A DNA stretch of 64,000 bases from Lactiplantibacillus pentosus (GCF_003641185.1 NZ_CP032757.1:1-64000); one strand, 5' to 3'; shown: positions 34,188 through 42,506, numbered from the stretch's first letter. Numbers and translations: made by a program. Notes: generated by a model not told the origin, from the sequence alone.

Positions 34188-34971
34188 TAAAGTCAAGACT
34201 GCCAGCTTAGAACCGCTGGAAATAGGGCGAGTTATCGTAAACATGCATTGGTAGATGCGTCCTAAGACGGCTTACAGGTGTTTCTGACAATTGCCGGAAC
34301 GCAATGGACACAGATTTAAGCTGAAAACCACGTCTTAAATACTGGTCTTCCACTAACCAAGCACAAAACGCTTGCTAAGTGGAATTTCATTGCTGGGCAT
34401 TGTCAGAAACGCCTTCCAGCCTGGACAGTATTCGAAAGGCAGGCATTTGCGGACTCAACTTTTTGTTGGATTAGTCGTTGGTTCTTAGTCCAAGATCATT
34501 TTGAAGTGCTACTGTCAGACTGATTTTTAATGATGACTAGACTTCCTAACCCATGCTTTAACTTTTCGTATCAGCAGCTTTACTGAATTTGTCAGAACTC
34601 TCGCTCGGCGCCTGAGATAGCAAAGTTTTGAATTCTAAACAAAGGCAATTTTATCGACTAGGTTCAAGACTATTTGTCACTGAAACTATTGGTATTGAAA
34701 TTAGTCAATAATATTCAGATCATCTTTTCAGTACTCGAATGCCATAAAGCATACTCAATACTGATTCAATGTTTGCCTGAAGGATCATCCACCTAATATT
34801 CAATGGTCAATTGCACCCAGATAGGTGGCCGTTCATCCGCCATTCGAGCGGGTTCCCGACTGGAGGGGCTGGCTGACAATGCTCAGTAGCCAAATCGATG
34901 TCGGCTTACGTTCCAGCAATTGTCAGCCGGCCCCGGAAGTCGGAATCGGGCGCGCATCGGCTGACGAACAG
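34188..34971 (+). repeat. Large noncoding repeat, copy 3
   Basis: The best-preserved partner of copy 1. Shared blocks are CCAGCTTAGAACCGCTGGAA, ACACAGATTTAAGCTGAAAA, CGTCTTAAATACTGGTCTTC, the hairpin CCACTAACCAAGC / GCTTGCTAAGTGG, and TTTCTGACAATT facing GCATTGTCAGAAAC. The last part shares AGGTGGCCGTTCATCCGCC and TGTCAGCCGGCCCCGGAAG with copy 2. Near the end an extra long hairpin (34856-34943) is formed: CCGACT, GGGGC and GGCTGACAAT pair in order with ATTGTCAGCC, GCCCC and AGTCGG. No gene is credible inside. Confidence 0.75.
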
Positions 34972-35022
34972 GAATCCTACTAATCACTAAGTCAGATACC
35001 AAAATCCGGCTAATGTGCTCAA

Positions 35023-35062
35023 TAAAAAAACGCCCGCATCAAGCTACTTTGATGCGAACGTT
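35023..35062 (-). terminator. Terminator after pgmB
   Basis: On the minus strand, AACGTTCGCATCAAAG pairs with CTTGATGCGGGCGTT, followed by T residues. Confidence 0.88.
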
Positions 35063-35100
35063 GAAAACAGAGACTAATTAAATTGGCATTCAGGCAGTAA

Positions 35101-35778
35101 TCAGGCCGTAACCAGTTGTGACTGAATGTTGGCTAAGGTCAATTGGGTGGTGTCGGTGAAGTTGATGTCAGCGGCAGCTAACACGGTGGGGTCGCCGATG
35201 CCAATCGATGTTTCACCGGCGCCGTTGATGGATTGGACGCCGGCAGCCGCATCTTCGACCCCGATACATTCAGCGGGGCTCAGATTCAAAATTTCAGCGC
35301 CGCGCCGGAAGATTTCTGGATCTGGTTTACCATGCGTTAGCGTGGCGGGATCAACGGCCTTAGTGAAGTAGTGCCCCAGGCCTAATTTGCTCAACACTAG
35401 TGGCGCATTCTTAGAGGCTGAAGCCAGCGACATGGCATAACCATGGGCTTGCAATTCTGCTAAGAAATCAGTGATGCCTGGCAAAATGTTAGCGGGCGTC
35501 ATTTGATTGACCAGTGCGAGATAATTAGTGTTCTTTTCGGCAGCTAATGCGGCTTTTTGGTCAGGGGTGAAGTCATTTTCTCGATGCCCACGGGCTAAAA
35601 TCAAGTTCAGTGAATCCATCCGGCTGATACCTTTGAGCGCGTCGGCCAACTGGTCATCCCAACTCACGCCGACCTTGTCTGCAATTTGATGCCAAGCCTG
35701 ACTATGAAAGACCGACGTATCCGTGATGACGCCATCGAGATCGAAGACAAATCCTTTGATTGCTGCAAATTCAACCAT
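35101..35778 (-). CDS. pgmB: Beta-phosphoglucomutase
   Basis: Converts beta-glucose-1-phosphate, the product of maltose phosphorylase, to glucose-6-phosphate. The 225 residues have HAD motif I GFVFDLDGVITDT (Asp 13 nucleophile, Asp 15 acid/base), the cap residues GISRMDSLN, the segment LASASKNAP near 117-125, and GVEDAAAGVQSI near 171. It lies 17 bp downstream of maltose phosphorylase on the same strand, giving a complete intracellular maltose route. Confidence 0.95.
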   Translation of the reverse strand: MVEFAAIKGFVFDLDGVITDTSVFHSQAWHQIADKVGVSWDDQLADALKGISRMDSLNLILARGHRENDFTPDQKAALAAEKNTNYLALVNQMTPANILPGITDFLAELQAHGYAMSLASASKNAPLVLSKLGLGHYFTKAVDPATLTHGKPDPEIFRRGAEILNLSPAECIGVEDAAAGVQSINGAGETSIGIGDPTVLAAADINFTDTTQLTLANIQSQLVTA

Positions 35779-35795
35779 CGTTTTTTCCTCCTAAT

Positions 35796-38516
35796 TTAAC
35801 TGGCATAAGTGACTGACAGTGGTTTCTTAGCTTGTAATTGGTACGATTGCTTGCCGATAATGATCGTGCTTGGTTGATCAGCGGTGACGGTGACGCGCTG
35901 ATGGTCAATGACGAAGACGTAGTGGATACCCCGGAACAGATGCTTGAATTTCAAAGTCTGCCAGTGGTCTGGCAACTGCGGATTGACTTGCAGGTGCTCA
36001 CCGAGGGGACTGACACCACCAAAATTGCGGGTGGTCAGATTTAAAGTGGCACACATCACGCCTAAGTGAATGCCCTCTGCCGTGGTCCCGCCTTGAATAT
36101 CGTAGTAATCGGAGGCGAGGGCTTCTGAGAACAGCTTCCAAGCGTCATCATCGTTGTCATCCAGCTGATTCAAGACCGCGTAAACGATGCGTGATAAGGT
36201 CGAACCATGGGTCGTGCGGGCCAGGTAGTACTGAATGTTGTGGGTCAAATACTCTTTAGGGAGTTGATACCCCATCTGTTCAATCAGACCCTGGACCGTT
36301 GGCACGTCAAAGTTGTAAAAGGCCATCAGGGCGTCCGCTTGTTTGGCGACTTGGTAGGCATCCGGCGTCTTATCTTCCGCCTTCAAGATGCGGTCCATCC
36401 GGGCAATATCGCCGTATTTTTGATGATAAGCCTGAAAATCAAGCTTCGGCAGATTGAAGTACCCTTCAAATTGGGCAATGACCCCGCGACGGTTGATTTC
36501 TAAGGCCAAATGATGACTAATATCCGTCAACTTTTGACTAGTGGCCGTATCGAAACTGGCCGCTTCAGCCGCTTGTTGGAAGGCCGACTGTGGCATTTGT
36601 GCTTTGAACTTCGTAATGATATCGAAGAGCCAGGCGACCATGATATTGGTATAGGCGTTATTCTTCAATCCCGGCTTAGTACTGTTCGGGTAATTTTCGT
36701 GGAATTCGTCGGGACCCATCACGCCACTAATATCGTATCGTCCAGTTTCTTCATTATAGGTCGCTTTACTGATCCAAAATGCGGCAATTGAGAGCAATAA
36801 TTCCATCCCGTAACGATTGAGAAAGTCGCGGTCTTGCGTGACGTGGTAGTAGAACCAGACGTTGTAGGCAATATCTAACGAGACGTGGCGTTGTAGGCGG
36901 CTGTTGTCTGGATCCCAGGTCTTCGTGATGGGATTCAGATGGGTGAATTGCGACTGCTCGTCACCCTTTGAAGCGGATTGCCACGGGAACATAGCGCCGC
37001 GATAGCCTTCCGCCTGGGCATTTTTACGTGCAGCTGGTAATCGCCGGTAACGGTAGTACAGAAGTTGTTTGGCTAATTCTGGTCGGTGCAAGGTGTAGAA
37101 CGGCAAAATGAACATTTCGTCCCAGAAGACGTGACCACGGTAAGCCTCGCCGTGTAATCCACGGGCCCCCACGGAAGCGTCTAGTTGGCCACTTTCAATG
37201 GCGGCAGCGGAAACGAAACTGTGGTAGATGTTCACCCGCAACAGGCGCTGACTAGTAATGTCGCCGCGAACTTTGATATCGGTCGTCCGCCAAGTTGCGT
37301 CCCAATAGTCCTTGCTGGCACTTGCCGTTTTGTCAAAACTGGACTGGTCGAGTTCGGCTTGGACCTGGGTCAACTGAGCGTCATCGGCGACGTTGCTCGT
37401 CGTGATCACGACGTCTTTATCAAACGTATAAGTCTTACCAGCTTCAACGGCTAGCGAGACGGTTTGTTGAACGCCCTGGGATTGTTGCGTGCTGTGGAAA
37501 TTCTTGATGGCAGGTACGTCGGGACTGGTCAGTTGGGCACCAATCGTATAGTTGATGTGCGATGATTTAGTTTGTCCCGAGAGAAAAACGGTATTGGCCG
37601 CAGTCTCGATGCCCATCGTCTGTAAGTGATGCTGGTCAAAAACGTTGTAACGACTGACATTACTGTTGACGACGCTGCCATCGATTTCGGAATAAATCTG
37701 TAAGCTCCCGGCAAAGTTGAGCGGTGTCACTTGATAGCGGATGCTGTAACGGTGCCAGTCCTGCATGTTAGCGACCTTTTGTGAGCGAATCTTGAGCTGA
37801 TGGCCGGAAGCCAGCTGAATGAGTTTGGTCGTTGTCAGAATCCCGGTTTTTAGATCGAGGCTGCGATAAACGTCTTGTAAGTCGTGTTCATTGAGTTGAA
37901 ATGGCGTTTGGTGATCGATGCCAAACGTGATGAATTGTGCGTTCGGTAGATTGACTAAGTCTTCGTTGGTGACTTGGTGGTCATTGATGGTCGTCGTTTC
38001 TTGGTCGAAGACGCCGGCAACGTAGGTTCCTGGATAATTATCCTTGTCCGCGTGACTTTCCAAAAAGGCGCCACGTAGCCCGAAGTAGCCGTTACCAATC
38101 GTCAGCATGGCTTCTTGACCGTTATTACGGACGCCGTGGTACTGGCCGTAGTAATCGAGATGCCACTTTAAGTAGGCGCTCTTGGCTTTGACGGCCGCTG
38201 CCAGTCCGAGTTGCTCAACGGCGGCTTGACTAACGACCGGAATGTTCAGCAAGTTCGTTAACGCCAAGCCAACATCGATGCGGTCGTAGTTCACGCCGAC
38301 GATCGTATCAGAGAAGGGGTACGATAAGCCGTTCTCAAGAATTGCCGCGTCAAATTTCAATCCTGCTAGGCGAACCTTGATGTTTTCCAGGTTTTCACCG
38401 ATTGATTGGTCAGGATTATAAGCAATTAGGTAATGGACGGTCGCTTCTTGTCCCGATACCGGGTGATAGGCGATGTCCATCGCATCATTTTCAATTCGCA
38501 ATCTAATAAGTTTCAT
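35796..38516 (-). CDS. map: Maltose phosphorylase (GH65)
   Basis: Splits maltose with phosphate into glucose and beta-glucose-1-phosphate. The 906 residues have an N-terminal extension of about 130 residues, then the GH65 build: RGAFLESHADKDNYPGTYVAG, GARGLHGEAYRGHVFWDEMF and the catalytic Glu in GVMGPDEFHENYPNS. The extension (residues 1-130) resembles the mutase-side region seen in some fused GH65 proteins. I chose ATG 38516 because TAAGGAGTG lies just upstream; the frame continues 14 codons further without support. No transporter is adjacent. Confidence 0.94.
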   Translation of the reverse strand: MKLIRLRIENDAMDIAYHPVSGQEATVHYLIAYNPDQSIGENLENIKVRLAGLKFDAAILENGLSYPFSDTIVGVNYDRIDVGLALTNLLNIPVVSQAAVEQLGLAAAVKAKSAYLKWHLDYYGQYHGVRNNGQEAMLTIGNGYFGLRGAFLESHADKDNYPGTYVAGVFDQETTTINDHQVTNEDLVNLPNAQFITFGIDHQTPFQLNEHDLQDVYRSLDLKTGILTTTKLIQLASGHQLKIRSQKVANMQDWHRYSIRYQVTPLNFAGSLQIYSEIDGSVVNSNVSRYNVFDQHHLQTMGIETAANTVFLSGQTKSSHINYTIGAQLTSPDVPAIKNFHSTQQSQGVQQTVSLAVEAGKTYTFDKDVVITTSNVADDAQLTQVQAELDQSSFDKTASASKDYWDATWRTTDIKVRGDITSQRLLRVNIYHSFVSAAAIESGQLDASVGARGLHGEAYRGHVFWDEMFILPFYTLHRPELAKQLLYYRYRRLPAARKNAQAEGYRGAMFPWQSASKGDEQSQFTHLNPITKTWDPDNSRLQRHVSLDIAYNVWFYYHVTQDRDFLNRYGMELLLSIAAFWISKATYNEETGRYDISGVMGPDEFHENYPNSTKPGLKNNAYTNIMVAWLFDIITKFKAQMPQSAFQQAAEAASFDTATSQKLTDISHHLALEINRRGVIAQFEGYFNLPKLDFQAYHQKYGDIARMDRILKAEDKTPDAYQVAKQADALMAFYNFDVPTVQGLIEQMGYQLPKEYLTHNIQYYLARTTHGSTLSRIVYAVLNQLDDNDDDAWKLFSEALASDYYDIQGGTTAEGIHLGVMCATLNLTTRNFGGVSPLGEHLQVNPQLPDHWQTLKFKHLFRGIHYVFVIDHQRVTVTADQPSTIIIGKQSYQLQAKKPLSVTYAS

Positions 38517-38617
38517 TAGTTCACACTCCTTAGTTCGGTCATTAAAAATTGCATTCATTTAATTATAACTATGAAAATATTAGGTACACTTATAGCCTAG
38601 TCTCTTTTTAGCGGCCT

Positions 38618-38630
38618 CGCAAATATTGCG
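38618..38630. promoter_or_regulatory. Candidate operator upstream of map
   Basis: Inverted repeat CGCAA-ATA-TTGCG about 100 bp before the map start. LacI/GalR-type maltose regulators bind CGCAAnCGTTTGCG-like palindromes, but the centre here is not CG. A regulator site is only inferred. The rest of 38517-38775 shows no gene. Confidence 0.3.
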
Positions 38631-38775
38631 GCTGAAAGCACGTCGTTACGGGGATGAAAGCGGCATTACTTATGAAGGTGAATGAACGAATCAAGGGGGG
38701 CTTGTGGCCTTGTCGGGGCGAACTTGGTGCACGGTCAAGTTAGAGGCCAGTGCTAATTCGAGGATGATTTTACAT

Positions 38776-38813
38776 AAAAAACCGCCATTAAACGACGGTC
38801 TAATGACGGCTTT
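38776..38813 (-). terminator. Terminator after the flavin-oxidase-like gene
   Basis: On the minus strand, AAAGCCGTCATTAG pairs with TTTAATGGCGGTTT (few mismatches), then T residues. Confidence 0.8.
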
Positions 38814-38899
38814 CAGAATATAATAATGGCAATATCTTGAGGTGCGCACACGCGGCCGGACGCCCGAAACGACGCTGTACATGCGCGCGCGGGTCAGAT

Positions 38900-39343
38900 T
38901 TAATGCGGTCGCTCATCAGTGGGTGGATCGATGAGTTCCAGGTGGTCGATCGTCATCATCTGACGAATTTTGATCGAATTGGTCTGAAAATGCAGAATGA
39001 CCGGGTCCTTGTAGTCCAGTTGTTGCTGAAAGTCGGTCAGCGCCGTGCGCCAATCCTGGTCAAACGCGTTGTTGCCGACCAGGGTCAATTTACCGCGTAA
39101 CATAATGGATGAATAGTCTGAGAGTTGATAGTAAAATAGGCTGGCCTGCCGACAGTTCTGAATATTTTGCGTGGTTGATGTTTGGCGGCTGGTATAGAAG
39201 TAGAGTTCTTCCAGTCGCCGTTTGATTGGTAAAGGACTCAGCGCTACCATGGTCGGATAGCCATCCGCATCAACGGTTGCTAATGTGAAGACGGGGGCTG
39301 TCTGAATCATCTGGAGCGCTGCTTGTCGAGTGGTATGTTGCAT
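38900..39343 (-). CDS. Pyridoxamine 5'-phosphate oxidase family protein
   Basis: Split-barrel flavin-binding fold related to general stress protein 26. The 147 residues show the typical start AALQMIQTAPVFTLATVDADGYPTMVAL (shown in part), then LYFYTSRQTSTTQNIQNCRQASLFYY and a strand-rich C-terminal half. The cofactor (FMN or F420-like) and substrate cannot be told from sequence. ATG at 39343 follows GGGGGAAGC. It is alone on the minus strand with its own terminator. Confidence 0.82.
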   Translation of the reverse strand: MQHTTRQAALQMIQTAPVFTLATVDADGYPTMVALSPLPIKRRLEELYFYTSRQTSTTQNIQNCRQASLFYYQLSDYSSIMLRGKLTLVGNNAFDQDWRTALTDFQQQLDYKDPVILHFQTNSIKIRQMMTIDHLELIDPPTDERPH

Positions 39344-39418
39344 GATTAGCTTCCCCCTTTGTTACTAATTAGTATGCCTGAACTGCGGGGGAAAGTCATC
39401 CGTTATGCATGGCGTTAT

Positions 39419-39449
39419 TTGCCCTTAATTCGGCGAGGTATGATATACT
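39419..39449 (+). promoter_or_regulatory. Promoter of the cold-shock gene
   Basis: Extended -10 TGATATACT (TATACT at 39444-39449) with TTGCCC at 39419-39424, spacer 19. The leader of about 85 nt before the start codon is long, as in many cold-shock genes whose mRNA leader is temperature-responsive. Confidence 0.6.
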
Positions 39450-39542
39450 TGAAGCACTTAGCGCGCGGGGCACTCCAGCGATGGGGCGTCCTAAGGGTTA
39501 ACGTTGTCGCCACTTCAGTCAGTTCTGAGAGGACTTATATTA

Positions 39543-39743
39543 ATGAAAAATGGTACGGTAAAATGGTTCAACGCGGATAAGGGATTTGGTTTTATTACGG
39601 GTGAAGACGGTACCGATGTCTTCGTTCATTTCTCAGCGATCCAAACGGATGGTTTCAAGACCTTAGATGAAGGTCAAAAAGTAACCTATGATGAAGAACA
39701 AGGTGATCGTGGTCCGCAAGCGACGAACGTTCGACCTCAATAG
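39543..39743 (+). CDS. cspA: Cold-shock protein (CspA family)
   Basis: Small nucleic-acid chaperone that melts RNA structure. The 66 residues show RNP1 KGFGFIT and RNP2 VFVHFSAI in the [17 protein letters not shown] frame. ATG at 39543 follows GAGAGGAC; upstream in-frame codons are not conserved. A long leader precedes it and a strong terminator follows at 39755-39785. Which of the several lactobacillar Csp paralogues this is cannot be fixed here. Confidence 0.95.
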   Translation: MKNGTVKWFNADKGFGFITGEDGTDVFVHFSAIQTDGFKTLDEGQKVTYDEEQGDRGPQATNVRPQ

Positions 39744-39754
39744 TTAGCAGTGTG

Positions 39755-39785
39755 CCGAACCGTTGATGTTAACGGTTCGGTTTTT
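39755..39785 (+). terminator. Terminator after cspA
   Basis: Perfect stem CCGAACCGTT / AACGGTTCGG, loop GATGTT, then TTTTT. Confidence 0.92.
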
Positions 39786-39831
39786 CAGTTGGTGATGTCC
39801 GTCAGACAAACAAGAAAGCTAAGTGGTCAGG

Positions 39832-40053
39832 ATGGATTTTGTAGATGTTTATGGTATTAAGCATGAGAATTGTACGTTGGTCACGCCTGCGCGTGAGTAT
39901 CAGCGGGTCGTGATTTTTATGGATGCCGTGGGGCGGCGCTTTGTCGCGATGGACCCCGATGCGCAACCGACCAAGTACGGAAGCAGTAACCAACATTGGC
40001 ACCAGGCTAAGCCGAGCGAGGCACCTGAAGGCTATTTTCATATTGAAAAGTAA
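39832..40053 (+). CDS. Small hypothetical protein
   Basis: 73 residues starting MDFVDVYGIKHENCTLVTP and ending EGYFHIEK; soluble, no membrane segment or motif I recognise. ATG 39832 is chosen over GTG 39823; the ribosome site is weak in both cases. It lies just outside the island's left end and is followed by a good terminator at 40087-40133, which supports a real transcript. Confidence 0.6.
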   Translation: MDFVDVYGIKHENCTLVTPAREYQRVVIFMDAVGRRFVAMDPDAQPTKYGSSNQHWHQAKPSEAPEGYFHIEK

Positions 40054-40086
40054 ACCCAGCATTGGCGGATTGATGCTGATGTCAAA

Positions 40087-40133
40087 AAAGGACTGGCGCG
40101 GCTGTACGGCTGCGGTCAGTCCTTTCACTTTTT
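40087..40133 (+). terminator. Terminator after the small hypothetical gene
   Basis: Stem AAAGGACTG / CAGTCCTTT enclosing an inner GCGGC..GCTGC hairpin, then a T-rich run. Confidence 0.85.
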
Positions 40134-40141
40134 GGGCGTAT

Positions 40142-40188
40142 AAAAAAATCAGCTTTCACGGTGGATTATCACAGCGTGAAAACTGATT
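40142..40188 (-). terminator. Original tRNA-Lys terminator, displaced by the island
   Basis: On the minus strand, AATCAGTTTTCACG pairs with CGTGAAAGCTGATT, then T residues. It stands next to attL and matches in type the hairpin at 54288-54337 next to the intact tRNA gene. Before insertion it would have lain directly behind the tRNA. Confidence 0.8.
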
Positions 40189-40198
40189 AGTGTGGTTA

Positions 40199-40217
40199 TA
40201 TGATGGGCAGTCAGGGG
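40199..40217. repeat. attL of the island
   Basis: 19-bp core TATGATGGGCAGTCAGGGG, identical to 54345-54363. Homology continues for 9 more bases (to GAACCC) with two differences. It corresponds to the 3' end of tRNA-Lys. Confidence 0.9.
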
Positions 40218-40265
40218 TTTGAACCCAACTGAAACATAAACGCTATTAAACCAGTGCTTATGCGG

Positions 40266-40281
40266 TGTTTCACGTGAGACT
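40266..40281. promoter_or_regulatory. parS-like palindrome near the island's left end
   Basis: TGTTTCACGTGAGACT matches 14 of 16 positions of the perfect parS at 17450. A second parS-like site (15 of 16) lies near the right end at 53216. Binding by ParB is plausible but unproven. Confidence 0.4.
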
Positions 40282-40290
40282 TTTTACCTT

Positions 40291-40315
40291 TGGCTTACCA
40301 ATTGGCTTACTTTTA
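40291..40315. repeat. Left integrase arm-type repeat
   Basis: A 25-bp sequence with two GGCTTAC units 12 bp apart, repeated with one difference at 54218-54242 near the right end and in the same orientation. Paired short direct repeats at both flanks, about 75-100 bp inside the cores, are what integrase arm sites look like. Confidence 0.65.
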
Positions 40316-40351
40316 CTATGAAGTGTTAAAATAACCCAGTTTCCTGCTAGA

Positions 40352-40473
40352 ACTGGAAATGTTTGTTTTAACGTGGTCCACGTGGTCCGGTGGTCCAAAC
40401 GTTGATATATCAACGTTTTAAAGACCCCTTGACGTGGTCCATATGGTGGTCCAACGTGGTCCACTTGGTAAAA
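40352..40473. repeat. Iteron array, left copy (origin-like), inverted relative to 45421-45541
   Basis: Six TGGTCC-containing iterons, three on each side of a perfect 22-bp AT-rich palindrome at 40397-40418 (core GTTGATATATCAAC). The whole ~120-bp unit is the reverse complement of 45421-45541 with about four central differences. It sits just after the integrase gene. SaPI-type satellites replicate from iterons flanking an AT-rich centre, bound by their own helicase. Confidence 0.8.
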
Positions 40474-40493
40474 AGTGCCTGAATATGCCAAGT

Positions 40494-41648
40494 TTAAAAG
40501 CCTAAATAATTAGCTAACTTATTGGCCGCCTGCTGATTTTGGCCCTTAGTGACGTGTGTGTAAACATTTAGGGTTGTTGCAACGTCCTCATGGCCTAATC
40601 GGGTTTGTACTTCTTTAATGGTGGCACCAGCGGCAAACAAAGCGGAGGCGTGACTGTGTCGAAAACCATGTACGGTAATACTAGGGGTTAGGTGGTAATC
40701 AGTGATGATCCGCTTTAACCACTTACCCGGAGTATTAAGCGATTTAAAACCGTTCTTAGTGTTAGCAAAAACTAACTGATCCGGCTGTAACGTATTAAAA
40801 CCTAAAAACAAATAATACTCACGTTGCTGTTTATGCCAGCGTTGTAATATTTCTACCGTCGTATTGTCTAAGCTGACAGTGCGGCGGCCCTTTTTTGTCT
40901 TAGGGGCTTGAATAATCTGCTTGCCGCGTTTCCCTTGGGTAAGTGTTTTATTAACCCGCAAGGTCTTATGGACAAAGTCAATATCTTGCCATGTCAGGGC
41001 TAAACACTCGCCACGTCGCACGCCTGCAAACGCTAGTACCCGGAAGAGACAATACTTTTCGGGTTCTTTTTGCTGGTCAATGCACTTGAAGAACGTCTTT
41101 AGTTGATCGCGATCCCAGAAGTTATCGGGCTTATCACCCCAACTATCAGGCTTGACCGGCATTGTAATCATTCTAGCTGGATTATGTGTGATATAGCCGT
41201 GTTTTAAGCCGTATTCAAAGACTGATACCAGATAATTGTACCAACGCTTGTAATTGTACGTGACTTCTTTAAACCATAGATTAACAGCACGCTGGCACTG
41301 GTTGACGGTGATGGTTCGTAACCGCTTGTTACCAAACAACGGCAAGATGTGATTATCGAACATACCAGCAGTCCTTGCCCAAGTGCTTTCACGAACGGTA
41401 TTAATATACTGGTCGTACCATTCATGATAGACGTCAACGAAGAGAATATTGTTATCAACTGGTAAAACCGGTTCTTGCTGTAACTCTACTTCAATTCTGG
41501 ATAAAGCAATACGAGCAGCGCTTTTTGATTTAAAGCCCCGACGCCGGGTTGACTTCTTTTTACCAGTTTGAGGATCAACACCTAAATAAACTTGAAACTG
41601 ATAACGGGTATTCCCGTCCTTGTCCTGATACTTCTTGATTGTTGCCAT
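40494..41648 (-). CDS. int: Tyrosine-recombinase integrase of the island
   Basis: Site-specific recombinase that inserts and excises the island at tRNA-Lys. The 384 residues show an AP2-like arm-binding N-terminus (QFQVYLGVDPQTGKKKSTRR), a core-binding SAM-like domain (about 65-170) and the catalytic domain: Arg in GVRRGECLALTW, HGFRHSHAS near 325-333 and the Tyr nucleophile at about 363 in LNVYTHV. ATG at 41648 follows GGAGGAAA. It is transcribed toward attL, as usual for PICI integrases. Confidence 0.96.
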   Translation of the reverse strand: MATIKKYQDKDGNTRYQFQVYLGVDPQTGKKKSTRRRGFKSKSAARIALSRIEVELQQEPVLPVDNNILFVDVYHEWYDQYINTVRESTWARTAGMFDNHILPLFGNKRLRTITVNQCQRAVNLWFKEVTYNYKRWYNYLVSVFEYGLKHGYITHNPARMITMPVKPDSWGDKPDNFWDRDQLKTFFKCIDQQKEPEKYCLFRVLAFAGVRRGECLALTWQDIDFVHKTLRVNKTLTQGKRGKQIIQAPKTKKGRRTVSLDNTTVEILQRWHKQQREYYLFLGFNTLQPDQLVFANTKNGFKSLNTPGKWLKRIITDYHLTPSITVHGFRHSHASALFAAGATIKEVQTRLGHEDVATTLNVYTHVTKGQNQQAANKLANYLGF

Positions 41649-41669
41649 TTATAATTTCCTCCATAACGT

Positions 41670-41684
41670 ACCGTGCGGGGGCAG
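41670..41684. repeat. 15-bp direct repeat, copy 1
   Basis: ACCGTGCGGGGGCAG, identical to 42711-42725. The pair brackets the repressor / AlpA-like control region. This copy lies 22 bp ahead of the integrase start codon on its upstream side. Function unknown. Confidence 0.6.
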
Positions 41685-41705
41685 TGTTATGTAGAGAAAA
41701 AAGTT

Positions 41706-42392
41706 CTAGAAGAAGGGCTTTTTGTTCATTTCATTATTAATATTAGATTTTATTCTTATTGCTTTAGTATCCCCCTCTTGAGCGTCTAAAATAACTTTGA
41801 ATAATTTTTGTAACAAATAGATGTTGTCTGAATATTGCATTTCATCTAACACTGAAATGTTCTTCTTTTGTTGGCTTTTTAATAGTTTCACACACAGTTT
41901 GTTAACTTTATCAATGTATTCATTATTTGTGTGTGAAAAAAAATTCGGGCTAAAAAGAATTTTTGCTAAATTTGAATAAGCAAGTAAATCATCATAGCTA
42001 ACATAGCGATCTGATTCAACATTTAGCTGAGTTTGCTCTTTTAATAAAGCTTTTTCTAGTTCTTGTAGTTCAGTATCATTTCTATAATTATCAGTGCCAA
42101 GCTGTTCTTGAACGAAATGCATTAGATTTAAACGATAATTGTTATCTTGTTGATTTTCGTAAACTTCTTTTTTGGTTTTATACGGTGATATTCCTTGTAT
42201 ATAAAGAATACTGACATTATAAAAATCTGCTAATTTTTGCCAGACTACTAGTTTTGGCTCACGTACACCGCGTTCGTATTTTGCTAATGTATCAGGCGAG
42301 ATTGATAGACCAGTTTTTTTACTAAGCTCTTTTACAGCTGTACGTAATGTAAGGTCTTTTTCGCTTCTAAGTTCTCTAAGCTTGTTAACCAT
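41706..42392 (-). CDS. CI/Stl-type repressor of the island
   Basis: Master repressor that keeps the satellite silent. The 228 residues begin with an XRE-type helix-turn-helix (about 1-70; LRTAVKELSKKTGLSISPDTLAKYERGVREPK, shown for position only in part: KKTGLSISPDTLAKYERG). The remaining 150 residues match no peptidase domain, so SOS-type self-cleavage is unlikely. PICI repressors of this kind are usually inactivated by binding a helper-phage protein. It faces the AlpA-like gene across three identical-type operators (42442-42506). AT-rich compared with the packaging genes. Confidence 0.85.
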   Translation of the reverse strand: MVNKLRELRSEKDLTLRTAVKELSKKTGLSISPDTLAKYERGVREPKLVVWQKLADFYNVSILYIQGISPYKTKKEVYENQQDNNYRLNLMHFVQEQLGTDNYRNDTELQELEKALLKEQTQLNVESDRYVSYDDLLAYSNLAKILFSPNFFSHTNNEYIDKVNKLCVKLLKSQQKKNISVLDEMQYSDNIYLLQKLFKVILDAQEGDTKAIRIKSNINNEMNKKPFF

Positions 42393-42441
42393 ATGAACCC
42401 CCCTCCTTATTAATTGATATTAACATAAAATGATTAAAAAT

Positions 42442-42506
42442 AATACAATATGTATTGAAATACAATTTGTATTCTGATATGATGTTTTTGAAATACAATT
42501 TGTATT
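42442..42506. promoter_or_regulatory. Three repressor operators in the genetic switch
   Basis: Three 15-bp palindromes of the form AATACAA-T-TTGTATT: 42442-42456 (one arm imperfect), 42459-42473 and 42492-42506 (both perfect). The rightward promoter TTGAAA (42455-42460), 17 bp, TATGAT (42478-42483) contains the middle operator in its spacer, so the bound repressor would block it. This is the divergent switch between the repressor and the early genes. Confidence 0.8.
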
